Part shown: piece after piece, positions 25,801 to 39,000 of the stretch
Layout of the letters: every line of letters begins with the position of its first letter
Numbering within the stretch: the first letter of the stretch is position 1
From: Carya illinoinensis
Lineage: Eukaryota > Streptophyta > Magnoliopsida > Fagales > Juglandaceae
NCBI RefSeq assembly: GCF_018687715.1
Contig: NC_056762.1
Coordinates: 37,032,864 to 37,096,863 of the forward strand
Reading direction: 5' to 3'
DNA length: 64,000 bases
Notes under the pieces: model-generated
The model's database searches: none
Seen by the model: only the letters and a program-made list of their open reading frames with translations
What the model was told of the DNA's origin: nothing
Position numbers and translations under genes: made by a program

Positions 25801-27782
25801 AATCTCTCTCGAAAGATCCTGCCCCCTTTTGCTCTCTTTTACGATTTGCTTTCGAAGGGTCTGCAATTCCAACTCTGACACATCTGCCTGCCTAGCCAAC
25901 GCAACCAGCTCAGCCTTGAGCTTTTCAATTTCGATATCTGAGGCCTGCTGAGATCTCTCTCTTTGAAGGGCACCATGAGAACTATGAATCGACTCATCTG
26001 TACTTATGCCATGATCAGAACTGCCTGACCACTCCTCGTATACTGTCATAGAGGCATTTGCTGCTTGTTCCTGATGCATGGTATTACTTCTCAGTCCGAG
26101 TTCTCTTGGGGTATTAAGTCCAGAGCTACTCTCAGAACCTGATAATGTAATGTCAGATCCAATAGACGCTATATGGTTACCATTCAATTCAGAATTGTGG
26201 GCAGTTTTATTGGTTCGCCCATCCTGGAGAACAGCAGGAAATAAAAGAAACATGATGACATTGAATTCATTAACCATATAAACAAATAAAAAAAACAACT
26301 CTAAAATACGAAGAAAAAAAATGACATGCTCATATCTGTTTGCATATTTGAGCTAAACTGTGCAAGCATGAAGCAAGTGTTGGCACCATTACTCCCCACA
26401 CCATTATATGACAAAATATATAGGTGGTATGCAGAAAAGCCAAATTTGTTTGGCTGTATGTGATGAAACCTTACTTCGGTAGGATGGCTTGCAATGATTT
26501 CATCAACGTCATCATTGCTTAAGAATGTCTTCAAGCTCTGATCCTCGGATTTTATGTTCAACTCTTCACATTGTTCCACTTCCCTGCAAAAGTCATTCAA
26601 CAAGGCCAGACTCACAATTATAAGTTATAAAAAGGAAAATGCACAGTCCTCAGGAGAATAAACTATGATATATCTATACCTTTGATCGGCATCTGCTTGC
26701 AGCCTCTGAATCAAAACCTGTTGAAAACCAGAAGCAAGGGGTTCACTTTAATACGTAAGTAATCCTTAATAATCATGGGAGCAAGCAGAGAGTTCAATGA
26801 AGGATATCCTCGTATTGATATGGGCAACAGATAGTAACATGAGGGGGGACAGAAGGAGAGTACTAACATGCAAAACCGCATTCGAGTCTGAATTCTTAAG
26901 GGGAAGAGAGATAGACAAAGGCTTGGTCGCCTCAGCATAGTCAGCAAAATCAATAGAAATTTCCCCAATTGTTCCTGGTTTTGAGGATCCCTGCACAAAC
27001 TCACCGAACTAAAATCACATACTGACCTCCCAGAATGACACAGCCAGCTCACATTAAAAAACATCTTAAAATTCAACAACTTCAGTTAATATTTCATACA
27101 GTTGAGACAAGGAAGTAGTAGATCCTCCCAATGATCTTCCCAGTCCTCGGTTCCCGATTAAACTTCACCTTCTGGTAGACCGGTTTTTCCCAACAACAAG
27201 TTTCGTCTCGAACTGTAGCTTTCTCTGTTTTGGCCGTCGGCTTTCCCACATCCGCAGGAATCAGAGATACCGTCAACGCATCCGCACTAAACTGCGACAC
27301 CTGAAATCACAAGCCACACTCACTTAATTTTACTGATTCCCAATCATATTGACAACAACAGTGTCATTCACATTCACGGTCAGTCACATTCCACTGTTTG
27401 ACACCCAAGAAACGAAGGATGGTTAAAGAACCATACTTCTGAGGCTTCCGTTTTTTTTTCCCCAGAAAATTCGAAACCTCAATTCAAAGGATCCAAACAG
27501 TCTCTGTCGAGCTCATTTCATTTTTCATTTTCTGTTCCTACATTTTCTCGGCAACCAAGCAGAAGAAAACTCAACTCATATATCCACCAGTATTTAATAA
27601 AAATCCGATACTTAAACAAAATCAAAACTATTTGGACCGTAACTTTAATACTGGAAACCCAAAACATATATTATTTTAAAGAAAACAGAATGTAATAGAC
27701 TCACCTGCGTTGCATGAAACTGCAATTTGAACACAGCTTTGACTTTGTTCTTGTCGCCCCTCCACCTCGCCGACTTGAACAT
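22886..27782 (-). CDS. NT-C2 domain plus long coiled-coil protein (myosin-heavy-chain-related type), nine exons
   Basis: Read on the minus strand, nine exons with GT-AG borders join in frame: 27782-27705, 27300-27100, 26990-26868, 26717-26680, 26583-26475, 26223-24031, 23902-23765, about 23371-23241 and 23135-22886, giving roughly 1085 residues. The first about 145 residues (MFKSARWRGDKNKVKAVFKL, then CCWEKPVYQKVKFNREPRTG and GTIGEISIDFADYAEATKP) form an N-terminal C2 domain of the EEIG1/EHBP1 type. A serine-rich acidic linker follows, and then more than 600 residues of nearly continuous heptad coiled coil, mostly in one 2.2-kb exon. Plant proteins of this layout are annotated as myosin-heavy-chain-related because of the coiled coil, but there is no motor domain. 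The architecture suggests a membrane- or cytoskeleton-associated tether; that role is inference. No stops or frameshifts were found. Confidence 0.92.
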
Positions 27783-28200
27783 CCTCTCTCTCCCAGCTCT
27801 ACGTCTTACTAACAATATCCAAGCTCCGCCGGAGCTCCGCCAAGATTTAACCGGGAACCTCCGCACTCACTGGAGCTCCGGAGAATTCCACCAGAACATC
27901 ACCATGCCAGTGAGCACCGATTCAATGCGAGCCAAAACAATGAAGCTCTGCAACCTTGGAACATTGGGAAGAGACAGGGAGAGTGGGGAGCGAATTGACA
28001 CGGTAGGAAATGCGAGTACCTCGGGCAAAGAGCCGAAGCGTAAGAGTGAAGAGATTAAACAGAGAGTATTAAAAAAAAGAACAGATCTGTGAGACAGAGA
28101 GAGACAGACAGACAGAGGAAGAAGCTCTTTCTGTCTTCTTTTTTTTTTTTTCCTTAAAACAGTCTCTTTTACAGGCGCTTCGGCCTTCGGTTTTCTGCAA
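27783..28200 (-). promoter_or_regulatory. 5' UTR and proximal promoter of the NT-C2 coiled-coil gene
   Basis: This is GC-richer than its surroundings up to about 28130. On the minus strand it has a pyrimidine-rich leader (TCTGTCTGTCTGTCTC type, 28088-28120) and an A-rich run at about 28139-28152. The plus-strand open frame across 27727-28092 is antisense to exon 1 and its leader and is not a gene. No clear TATA box was found, so the transcription start is not placed. Confidence 0.5.
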
Positions 28201-29607
28201 AGAAAAATAAATTTAAAAAAATCAATGGGAAGCTTCTCTGAGATTAATTTATTGATTAATTAATTAAGCTGAATAAAAAATAAATTAGGTGAAACATTAT
28301 TTATAATTTTATATATATATTTAATTTTTTAATATATAAGTCTGTAGTGCATTGGGTCAAAGGGAACAGTAATTATGATTTTATTCATTTGGACATACAT
28401 ACCCTCATTTATACTTTATTATATATATTATTGTTCGAAATTAAACTATTTTAATTTTAATATTTCTTTTTACACATAGATTTGTGTTTTTTTGCGTTGT
28501 TGGTATTTCAATGGGACACACATCAGATCAGATAAGAGTTCATTTGTATGTTAATATGGTACTTAGATTCATGTTTTTGTCACTACCATCTAAACTATTA
28601 CTAGACTTCTTAATTTTGGAGGGTTAGGTTATGAAACATAAATCCATACCGACTTAAAAATAATTTTAAAAAAAATTATTACGTTGAATGTCCAAAAAAT
28701 ATAAATTTTTAAATGTATAACTCCCCTAATGATCATATAAGAATATTTTAAGAAATATTTCTTAAAGAAGAATATTGCGATCATGAGGTTTTTTTTTTAA
28801 AAAAAAAAAAAAGTAGATAACTTCTGTGTATACTAAACTATATGTCGATATGTCAATATCCTAGGTATTTTTATATAGAAATTAAGAGTAATGTTAGATA
28901 CAATTGTAAAGTACATAAACGTCATATAATCTTTTTTGAAAAGAACAGTATATATTATTAAAAAATTAATATTTTTATCATGTGAGTTTTGTGTTTATTT
29001 ATTTTTAATTATACAACACTTACACATTACCCGATTATAAATATTATTTCTAATTATTGTTTAAATATGTTGTTCACGGATAATTTGTAGGTCCTGCATT
29101 ATTGGATCCGTTTGAAATGATTTCCTAATGTCATTGTCATTAAAATGGAATCTTCGATCTTATATGTGGGATGCCTAGCCAACCCAAAGTATTAATGTAT
29201 TTTCTTTTCACATCATGTATATATATAGTTGGCATATATATCTGATTTTATTTAATTTTCTATGAAATTCAAATAAATAAATATTGGATGTCATATACTT
29301 AATGACAGAAGATGGTACTGGTTAAAATTAAAAATAATAAACAACATCTTTTTATGAGCCAATGCGCTGTTCCGCCGTAACTACTACCTAATGATCTTCA
29401 AGAATTGAAGAGAATGTACCAATTGATCATACAAAACTTGCGTGCATGAATGCACGATATTATTAATTCTCTCCAATTTATTTTAGGGAATTCAAGCATT
29501 TAAACTTGGTAGATCTATGGTTTTATTATTTGTCAAGTGGGTTTGGTGAATTTCACCAGTTCAGATAGCTACCACCATTAATATAATATATATATATATA
29601 TACATAT
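28201..29607. other. intergenic, AT-rich, probable MITE near 28884-29040
   Basis: No coding sequence is seen. About 28884-29040 begins AGAGTAATGTTAGATACA and ends with TACACATTACCCGATTATAA, whose reverse complement is loosely similar, so a decayed MITE is likely. The rest is AT-rich with no recognisable feature. Confidence 0.4.
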
Positions 29608-29611
29608 ATAT

Positions 29612-29776
29612 AGAAATGATAATTACAATCGTAAATGTGAAAATGTCACATAATTATTTAAAAATAAATAAATAAATTTGAGATTTGTATAAAAAATTAA
29701 ATTTTTAATAATAAATCTTACTTTTTTTCAAAATGATTGTACGACACTTATATAGTCCATTATTATATATAACATT
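29612..29776. mobile_element. decayed MITE related to the 30522 element
   Basis: Left sequence AAATGATAATTACAATCGTAAATGTG and an internal AAATGATTGTACGACACTTATA correspond in order and orientation to parts of the better-preserved element at 30522-30692. Ends are approximate. Confidence 0.45.
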
Positions 29777-29935
29777 TTTTAAATATACATATATGGTTTT
29801 ACAATTTTTTCCACCATATTTAATTAGGGGGAATTAGAGTCATTTGGATGTTGCTTTGTTGGGAGCGAGAGCCGACATAGAAGAGACTAATTAAAGTTAT
29901 TAAACAAACCCCAAAGCTCAAATAATGGAAAAATC

Positions 29936-30094
29936 TAAATATAATTACGCATTAATATATACATCTATCTAATGTGATTAGTTAAAAAATAAATTTTATT
30001 AAAAATAATGTTAATTTAAATTTTAAATATGAAAAAATCAATATTAATCCATAAATTAATACGCGACTTTACTTTTATATAACAAAACTCTCAA
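29936..30094. mobile_element. MITE family 1, copy 1
   Basis: About 160 bp, resembling 33133-33294 and 42891-43048. Shared interior is TTTTATTAAAAATAATGTTAATTTAAATTTTAAATATG-like sequence, quoted here only by its landmarks, flanked by imperfect inverted arms containing ATTAATATA and TTAATACGCGACT. No coding capacity. Confidence 0.6.
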
Positions 30095-30336
30095 ATAATA
30101 TAAACTCCGTAAAAAATGACGTTTTAGCCATTTAATATAATTTTAAGATAAAATTACGTAAGCTTCAATTATGATTAATGTCAAGGGAACGTATCCAATT
30201 GATGGAATATGGGGTTTTCGTGCGACTTTGTAATTACTTTCCTCAAGCCAACATTGGATTCCAAATATTCCAACGTCCTATCTCCTCGAACGTAGGTAAT
30301 TAGGCCACCCTTTTTTGAATCAAATTTCCGGGCGGC

Positions 30337-30447
30337 AAGCATTTAGGACGACACCCAAAACCCAAGCAGGGTGCGAAGAAATTCGTGCCATGTCATTTAG
30401 GACGACACCCAAAACCCAAGCAGTGTGAAGAAATTCGTGCCACGTCA
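30337..30447. repeat. direct tandem duplication, about 56-bp unit
   Basis: The unit CATTTAGGACGACACCCAAA followed by ACCCAAGCAG and GAAGAAATTCGTGCCA is present twice in a row. The second copy lacks two bases (GCAGTGTGAAG against GCAGGGTGCGAAG). The near-identity indicates a recent event. Confidence 0.85.
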
Positions 30448-30521
30448 GCAGCTTATGTATGTAGGGGCTTCTATAGTCTCTTTTATGTCTATAGATCTCT
30501 TTATATATATATATATATAAG

Positions 30522-30692
30522 AAAAATGATATTTACAGTCGTGATTGTGTAAGCGACATGCAGTCGTTTTGAAAAAAATGAATTAATATAGGATCCACAT
30601 GAAAAAAAAACTAACTTTTTAATCGTGAACCACACTCTTTTTCAAAACGATTGCGCGGCGTTTGTAATTCCACGACTTTATATAGCATTGCT
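30522..30692. mobile_element. MITE family 2, best-preserved copy
   Basis: About 170 bp. The left arm AATGATATTTACAGTCGTGA and the reverse complement of the right arm AATGCTATATAAAGTCGTGG are imperfect inverted repeats. A second inner pair, CAGTCGTTTTG at the left and CAAAACGATTGCG at the right, extends the stem. Non-coding. Related sequences: 29612-29776, about 39585-39700, about 40490-40640. Confidence 0.7.
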
Positions 30693-33132
30693 CTATATAT
30701 AAACCAATTTCGTATTTTGCATTTTACTCCAATATAGTCCTTGTACTTACTTTACTTGAGATACAAATTAAAAAAAAAAAAAAAAAAATGGACAGCCTCC
30801 CGTTTGGTAATCTATATGTTAATTAAGTGGAAAACAAGATACAAGAATCTATCCATTCAAACTACGAAGGTAAAATGTTGAGAAAAATAAAACAGCTAGG
30901 ACATAATTAAACAAATAATTTATAACAGAGATCTAAACAAGGATGAATTAATATGGAATATGGTATGACGTTTCAGCTCGATATTCTAATAAAACTAGCT
31001 AGGATAGGTATCTCTATTATCAACCTCAAAGATTTGATTTGAAAAATCTTAGTTTCAAATACTTTTCATCTCAAACTTTTTTAAGAAATCTTCCAAATTA
31101 TTAGAGGAGGTGGAGGCACCTCCTCATTTCTCCTTCACCCTCTCATTCCCTCATTTTTTTTTTTCTTAATTTATTTTGTTTCCTTCAAGGCTGAAAAGAC
31201 AGATCTACAACTCTCCGGCACCTCTTGTGAGGCAAGAGCAGCACAAGATGTTTCTTAGGCCGATCGTTGGGAAGATAGTGGAGGATCACAGAATCAAATC
31301 GTTCAAATCTAACTTATATGGCTGATTTTGAAGTCTACTGGAGTAGATTTAAACTCTAATTTGTCATTTTCACATCTATCTTTCTGCTTTCATTGTTATT
31401 TCCTTTTGTTTAGTTAAAAAAAAAAAAAAAATCTTCTTTTGGACATTTTGTTTTTAGAGATTAAGTTCTCTTCTCCTATAGAGTCTGGGGTATGAGTTTC
31501 TATTTTAAGCAGAGTGTTGTTTCTTAGATGATTTGTCTGTAAAGAGTTACAACAATAGTTAAAAACATACTAATCACAAAGGAATTTGTGTTCTAGTAGT
31601 GCTCCAAACACAGTAATTGACTTGTAATCTAGAAATTTTCCTATCTATATTCTTCCACGAATGTAACTTTTCTCTACTAAATGAATGAAGTCAATTTTCT
31701 ATAATAGAAATTTCAAAGAATTTTGTAAGAAAAAATCTATTCGTCATCCATTTTTTCATTATTTTTTCATCATCTAATGATATAACATTAGATGAGTTTT
31801 CAATTATTTAATGTTCGATCATAAAATGATGAGAATATAAATAATAAGAGTTAAAAGATGATGAATAACACTACTGATTTAATTTCGTAATCGTGAAGAA
31901 ACTTGACCGCAATCGCATGGTACCTTCTAAGGCATGCAGTCAATCTCTCTCTCTCGGTGTGTGTATGTGTGTGTGGCTGGTAGAGATTTGAAGTTGGATG
32001 GAAATGATGTCAGTGCTGGCATGTGAGATATGGGGAACGTGGAAGAGAAACGATCGAGGTGAGGCTGATATACGAGAGATGTTGCTTTCTTTCTTTGTTT
32101 ACTTGGCTTTAAAGCTGGTCATGGCCTGTTGGGCGAGCGTCAGGTGACCTAGTCATAGCTCAAAATTAGTTGCAGTCAATCACATGCAACTCCACGTGTC
32201 TGCAGATAATTTAGACTCAGAAACTCACCACCGGTACCAGTATTATTTTTTACACTTTGCATACATATTACAATTGGAATTAAGGCATAATCACCTTGAG
32301 TCGAGTCGACTCACATGCAGCTAGGGCATCGTTGGCAGCACCAACTGCCAAACCTAACAGCATGTCCTCCAATTATGGCGTGGGTGTCAACCCAATTCCC
32401 AGCTTAGCTAGCTAGCTTATTCTTAGGCTTTCGTTACTATGGTGGTGGTCCTACTTTGTGGGTTGTCTTCTTTATTAATTGTACAGTTTTGCTGCAATTT
32501 AATTGAACCATACCACATGGTTGCAGGCCCCAAGAAGATGTGTCTTTTGGCTCTCGACAGATCATATATAAATGTCTAGCCTTTTTTTTCCCCATTCTTT
32601 GGTTACAGAAAAGTTCATATAAGTTGAATTTGCTGTTGCAGTACTCTTCAGACAACAACAAGAGATCATCATGTATGTTGTCCCCAGTAGTCCACACTGT
32701 AAATTACCTCTCAAAAAAGTGAGGCATCTCTTCATCACGTACATACAGTTTTTCAAGTGCAATACAAAAAGACTTCCCTATATTAAATTTCCCAGCTTGT
32801 CTGTTACATTGTGTAGCATCGTTCGTTTTTATATAGAGCATGCTAGATGCAGTTCATGGTTCAGATATATATGCTCAATGGAAATAAAGTCTATCTACAA
32901 TTTCCTCTTAAAGTGCTCATTTTGTTGTCTGTGCGTCCCATGAAGGCACCCGGGAAGATGGATTTTCCCCATTTATATTTTCTTCCCAGATCTGTGGGCG
33001 CATTAATCAGCGATAAGATTTGTCACTCTTTCCAAGATATATAATATATTTCAGGTTAGACTCGTGCCCTTTGAATCGAATCCAGTGGCGGACCTACGCA
33101 ATGTCTAAGAGCATCTCACCAGATAGGAGAAA
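30693..33132. other. intergenic, no supported gene
   Basis: An A run at about 30770-30788, a further A run near 31415-31430, and a CT/GT microsatellite at 31940-31973. The stretch 31100-31330 is less AT-rich and structured (GGAGGTGGAGGCACCTCCTC is a near-perfect palindrome at about 31105) but I recognise no gene or element. Overlapping short open frames on both strands at 32437-33044 show no family motif and are probably chance. Confidence 0.4.
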
Positions 33133-33294
33133 TATAGTTGTAAGGATAATTGTATATTAATCTATATATTAATATGATGTGATTGATCAAAAAATATATT
33201 TTATTAAAAACAGTATTGATTTAAATTTTAAATATGAATAAATCAATATTAGTATACAGATTAATACACGACTGTACTTATATATAACAAAACT
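33133..33294. mobile_element. MITE family 1, copy 2
   Basis: About 160 bp with inverted arms: the left ATTGTATATTAATCTATATA pairs with the reverse complement of the right, which reads CGTGTATTAATCTGTATACT. The interior matches copies at 29936 and 42891. Confidence 0.7.
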
Positions 33295-35013
33295 TATAGC
33301 CAAAATATTTTAATTTTGAGCTACGGAAAAAACAACTTTTATAGTTACTATTTAATAAGCAAATTTTTATTTTATTATTTTTGTAACTCTCCCTTTCTCT
33401 TTATTTCCAACTCATAAAAAGCCATCAAACTCAAGAAAATGATCTTGGGTAGAATAAAATCTGAAAAAATATGATAAAATAGTAAAATAAATATTACTAA
33501 TAAAATATAATAGGTAGAATAGTAAAATATGATAAAATAAAATAAATTTTTAATTAAAAAATTAAATATTTTTAAAATTATTAATTAGTCATGATTACTA
33601 TATAATAAATAAATTGATATTCAATATAGAGATTTAATGTGAATAATAAAACTCAAATTCATCTTATATTATTTTATTGTTATATAATGAAAAAATAGCT
33701 ATTCTAATGTGGAGACTAATATAAATAGAATAGTCAAAATCTAAATTTATCTTATATTAATCAAAAGTGTCATTTACATATGCATAATCCAATAACAATA
33801 CTCTAGGGGGCCATCTCCTCGACCACAAAGTTTTTAAAAAATTAAAATATACATTGTATTTTATTTATAATTTTATAAATATAATAAATGGCCTCCCTAA
33901 AAAAATTTACACTCCCATATGTTTTTTAAAATTTTCTGAAATTTTAATATATTTAGAAATGTCTTTCTTCAATTTTTTTCTTATAGTCTCAAAATTTTGT
34001 ATAATTTCTATATATTATTTATTTTCAAGGATGTGACCTCACTAAAATTAAATTAAAATTAAATTTAGGAAAAATAATAAACTTATTAGTATGGATTTCC
34101 AAGTTTTTTTTTTGTTATATAATATTAAAATTCTTAATATGAAATCTAAAGTGAAAATACAAGAAAAAATCGTTTAAGGTTAATAATTTACATGAAAAAT
34201 AGTTGAAATATTTTATCCTCTAAAATTCTTTGAGCAAAAAAAAAAAAAAATTATTTAATGTCTCAATTATAACATTTTATACTTAATATGATACGAAAAT
34301 ATTTAGATTTTGCATGAAACTTGATAAACTAGCTTACAAACTAGAATGAAAAATGACATTTTAAAAGATCACTCGATAGTTTCTATGAAGAAAAAAATGC
34401 TAAATATTTCATTATAATAATAATAGTTGATTAATATTATTCCATAAAATATTATCGTCGAAACTTTGAAACATATATTAAGTTGTGTTTTAAAAATTTT
34501 ATTTCTATATATATGTTGCAAATTATTGAAATCTAATGTTATATATAGTTATATTTTATAATTTTTTAGTTTCTTTTTATTTTATATAAACATGTTATAC
34601 AATAGAAAAGCTGGCCCTCTCTCATGAAAGTTATTGATTCGGGCCATTGATCGAATCAAACAGTAGTTCTATTGGTTAACGTAATTTTCTCGATTAAACT
34701 AATATTCTTCCTAGCTATCTTATTGTCAAGCTGGATTAATTGAACGTGGAGTTCGTGCTAGCTTGGATAATTTTATCTAGAGCTTCTCCATCTTCTTTGT
34801 AATTGGGAATTAAGGACTTAATCGCATGTTATAATTCCACTTCAAATATATTTCAACATGCATTAATTATATATCAAAGACAGAAAGGAAAATGAGAGGA
34901 AGCTAGGTGCATGCTAAAGTAGAAGACAGGCCTTTCAACTTCCCCTTATTTGTTGCATGATCTTGCCATCCTAATAAGTACTTTATTGTCTTCTTCTTAT
35001 TCTTCATCTCCTT

Positions 35014-35050
<37 letters not shown>

Positions 35051-36064
35051 TAGGTGGGAGCAACGTGCAAAGCATGTTTGTCTAATTTTATAAAATAATT
35101 ATTTGTAAAAAATAATAAATATTTTATAAAAATTATCGATGTCACTTAATAATTTAAGGCATATTAGAGAAAATAAAAAAATTAGTTCAAAATATCATAT
35201 AATCCAATACATGTTTATAACATCTATAATTTTAGTAAAGATATATACGAAAAATTTAATAAAAGTCTAACATAAACGATAGTTCAAAATATGTGTAGTT
35301 TGATGTTTGTATTATTATTCATCAATTTATGTCATCTTGTAGACGATCAATAGAGACAAAATTGAAATTTTTATTTTGCTGTTGGTTGAGTCGATCAGGG
35401 ACAACATAAAGTTAAAACATAATCTTTTTATAAAATTTGTGGTATAATATTTTCTATATATAGCATATATATAAATCCTAAAATATATTTTGAAATTGTT
35501 GGCCGAATTTACTATTTCTTGATTAGCTCAAGGATCACGGCTTTTGTTACGTACCCATCATAGCAAGCCTACGTGTGGAATATGACTTAGCGGAAGTTAC
35601 GTCCTACTACCATGGGAAAAGAAAAAACACTTTGATTAAACACACTTGTATTATATATTATATGAGATTTTTAAATTTGAAATATTCAATAATCTGAGTT
35701 AATGAAACGTATAATACACGTATATTATATTTAGGGATTTACGTCTTATACACCTAATACACGTGTATATGTTAAGGAAAATGAGAAAAATATAATAACT
35801 AATCTTTAATTACTTATTATTATATAAACTATTAAGTATTATTATTATTATTGTGATTAATAAATTATATAACAACATTGAATGCTATCTCTCTCAATAT
35901 TTATGTCTTTATTTTATATGTCAAACCGTTAAAACAAACGGTGTTAACTTTAACGGAAAAACAAGAAAAACCGTTAAAACAAGATTTTCCGTTTTATACA
36001 CACTTTTTATATATAGAAGATATATATATATAGAGTATGATCAGCAATTATTTCCCACCCCACA
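33295..36064. other. intergenic, very AT-rich
   Basis: No gene is supported. It includes a TA tract at about 35018-35046 and a cluster of short inverted CCGTTAAAACAA / AACGG motifs at about 35926-35994. Open frames in this stretch are short and AT-driven. Confidence 0.4.
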
Positions 36065-36069
36065 CCCTA

Positions 36070-39000
36070 TGTAACAGCCCGCTAGAAATTCAATTAAGGA
36101 ATTTCTATTGACTTTAGGAACCTCGTGAAAACTCTGTAAGTTTACACGAATCGACTAATCGCATAAATTTTAGCCTGTCAACATAGTTAGTGTTATCACT
36201 CACTATGGTGCCAGAAATGCGATTTTAATTATTTGAGATAGTTAAAAGTGTCAGAATACATTATAGTCTACACCACTAGGCTTAATTGAATATTTAGAAT
36301 TTTTCAGTACTAAGTTTATTACGTTTATTTTTGGAGTGAATAGTAACCTCGGTAAATGTACAAATTAGGATAGCGATATTTTATTTGGACACTTGGCAAG
36401 ATCTTAACCACACATAATGAATAGTATTAGATACTTGGCACAAAGAGAAACCATTAGATGGAATTGTGAAGGAAATCAAGGTGTGAGATCATGACACCTA
36501 AGCAAAATACACATTTGGAAAATATCTTAAGAATAGAGATTTAAAATACACATAGAAAGATTTTAGCCACCTTACTCTTCCAAGTCTACTCCACATTTGG
36601 AAAATATATTGAGCTGATTTTTATAGATATTATTGGATAGAATATTTTGAGATAATATTTTATAGATATTTTGGGTAGGAGAAAACCACACTCAACTCTC
36701 AACTCCAGCCTTATCATCTCCCTTATCTCTTCCATAAGCATCTCCAGCCATCACCCACGAACTTATCTTCATTTACACGTTTCTTTAAAAGAATATCAAA
36801 CATTCTCTCTCGGACAGCTTTTAGGAGTTCTTTTGCATGCCCATTTCGAAGCTGTTGTAAGTGTTTTATCATAAAGTCTCCTTCATATAAGTTGTTCCTT
36901 TTTGAGTCTAGTTTACATGGATATCTTATTTGCCCCATTTGAAGATCATTTGGTCAGTCAAATATTATGTAAACTATAGAAAGGTCATTCTGGGAGATAA
37001 ACTGGAGAATATGTTATAGTTTGGAGTTTTTGACCAAGCTAATGGATAGATATTGGTCCGAAATTTTTATGGAGTATTGTTAACATGTATATATGACTAT
37101 TGGTTGAGGATTTTTGCATGATTGAAGGTTTTGATGAAATATTTGCTTAGATTTAGAAACTTAGAAACTGGAAGAAGAAAAACAGTTTCTATTTTGAGAA
37201 AGTTTAACTCTTTGGTGGTCTAAACTTATTCTAATGACTTTGATAATTTTATTGGAGGATCCTAAGCATCTTATATACATGTTATATTATTATTTTGAAG
37301 ATATTTGATGTTAGTTTCAAAGATATGAAATTTTATGTAAAGAGATATTCAGATAAGCCAAAGTGTGGATGTTCTTGGCTAAATTTATGTTTTGGTTAAT
37401 TTTTAACCATGTGATCTTGAATTAGAAGCTTATATATGTTTTAGGACATCTTTTTAAACCATGTGATGGTTTGGTTTGAAGATCACATATTTATAAGTCA
37501 TAGATCAAAAGGTTGATCAAAACAAGTTGGAAACAAAAATCAATAGAAATAGCATATGAGAATTTCGGCCCTATGGAGTTTTAATAGTTGTGATTAGTTT
37601 TAAATTTTTCTAAATTGATATTTGAGTTGAGGATAAAATTTACATGAGACATGTAAATTTTGGTGACTTTTGGAGTTAGTATGCAAAATCCTTAAGTTAT
37701 GGGTAAAACGGTCATTTTCCTACATATAGAAAGTAAAATGGAAATTTTACTCTTTAAGTTAGTATTTTTCCATATTTCAAATTATTAGTGATTTAGTACT
37801 AACTTTTAGAATCACTAATTACAGTTCCTCGTGATCGCGCTTGAGGTTTTATAAGAAACGCGGAGATCGAGGTAAGTTAGCTTTTAACTTACTAGCAGTC
37901 TACTGTGTATGTGTGCTAAGTAAAAGAACTACAGTGTATGTATGTACGTTATCATATGTGTCATGCCATGTCAAGTTATCATGTAATTGTCTATTATACA
38001 GAATTTATTCTGTCATCAATTTTTATCTGTTACATAATATATTCTGTTATATATTACTGTACATTACAAGTACGTCATGCTAAGTATGTCATCCATTACA
38101 TGTAAGTCAAGTCATGTAATATTCACTGTTGCAAGTATGTCATGTTAAATATGTTGTCTATTATATGTTATGCCATGTTACGAAATGTTTCTATCTCAAG
38201 TTGGTCATGTATTCTAAGTTATGTTCAAGTCACGTTATGTTACGTCAGGACTTCAGTCCTTTCGTATTCCAGTCACATTTCATCTTGAGTACATTATGAT
38301 GTGTAGAATACATGGGGCCACAACAACTGTGGAGTATGTATTTACACATAGAATACATGGGGCCACAACAACTGTGGAGTATGTATTTTTAATGTTAAGT
38401 CAAGTTTATGTAGAATACATGGGGCCACAACAACTGTGGAGTATGTATTTAACTGCATTGTGATGTGTAGAATGCATGGGGCCACAACAACTGTGGAGTA
38501 TGTATTTACACATAGAATACATGGGGCCACAACAACTGTGGAGTATGTATTTTTCATGTTAAGTCAAGTTTGTATAGAATACATGGGGCCACAACAACTG
38601 TGGAGTATGTATTTTTCATGTTAAGTCAAGTTTGTGTAGAATACATGGGGCCACAACAACTGTGGAGTATGTATTTTCATGTTAATTCAAGTTTCAGAGC
38701 AAGTTCATGCTAAGTCAAGTTGCAAGTCAAGTTCAGTTCATGTTTCAATTTAAGTTATGTCAATTATGCTATGTTGTACTCCAAGTTATGCTTTAATTTC
38801 TTATGAATTTGATTATACATTTATGCTTTTACTGACATCCATGCATCATTAGCTTGTGTGGAAGTTTTTTGTTAACTTACTGAGATTTGTAATCAAATCT
38901 CACTTTGGTAGTCCCAACTACCATTCCCCCCGAATGGTAGATCTTGTTACAGGACCTGAAGGAGAATCAGGAGCTGATCAACTAGACACAGTTGACTAAG

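Noticed and set aside
27727..28092. 121-codon plus-strand frame at the 5' end of the NT-C2 gene
   Set aside because: It is antisense to exon 1 and its leader, whose frame joins properly to eight downstream exons.
32437..33044. Cluster of short frames on both strands
   Set aside because: None shows a family motif, splice continuity or codon bias, and several overlap each other.
38221..38624. Frames reading through the hairpin repeats
   Set aside because: They encode only the repeated unit and arise because the repeat lacks stops in some frames.
38307..38677. Repeat-spacer array resembling a CRISPR
   Set aside because: The spacers are themselves repeated, the array lies inside a plant solo LTR, and no associated genes exist. 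It is a local tandem amplification.
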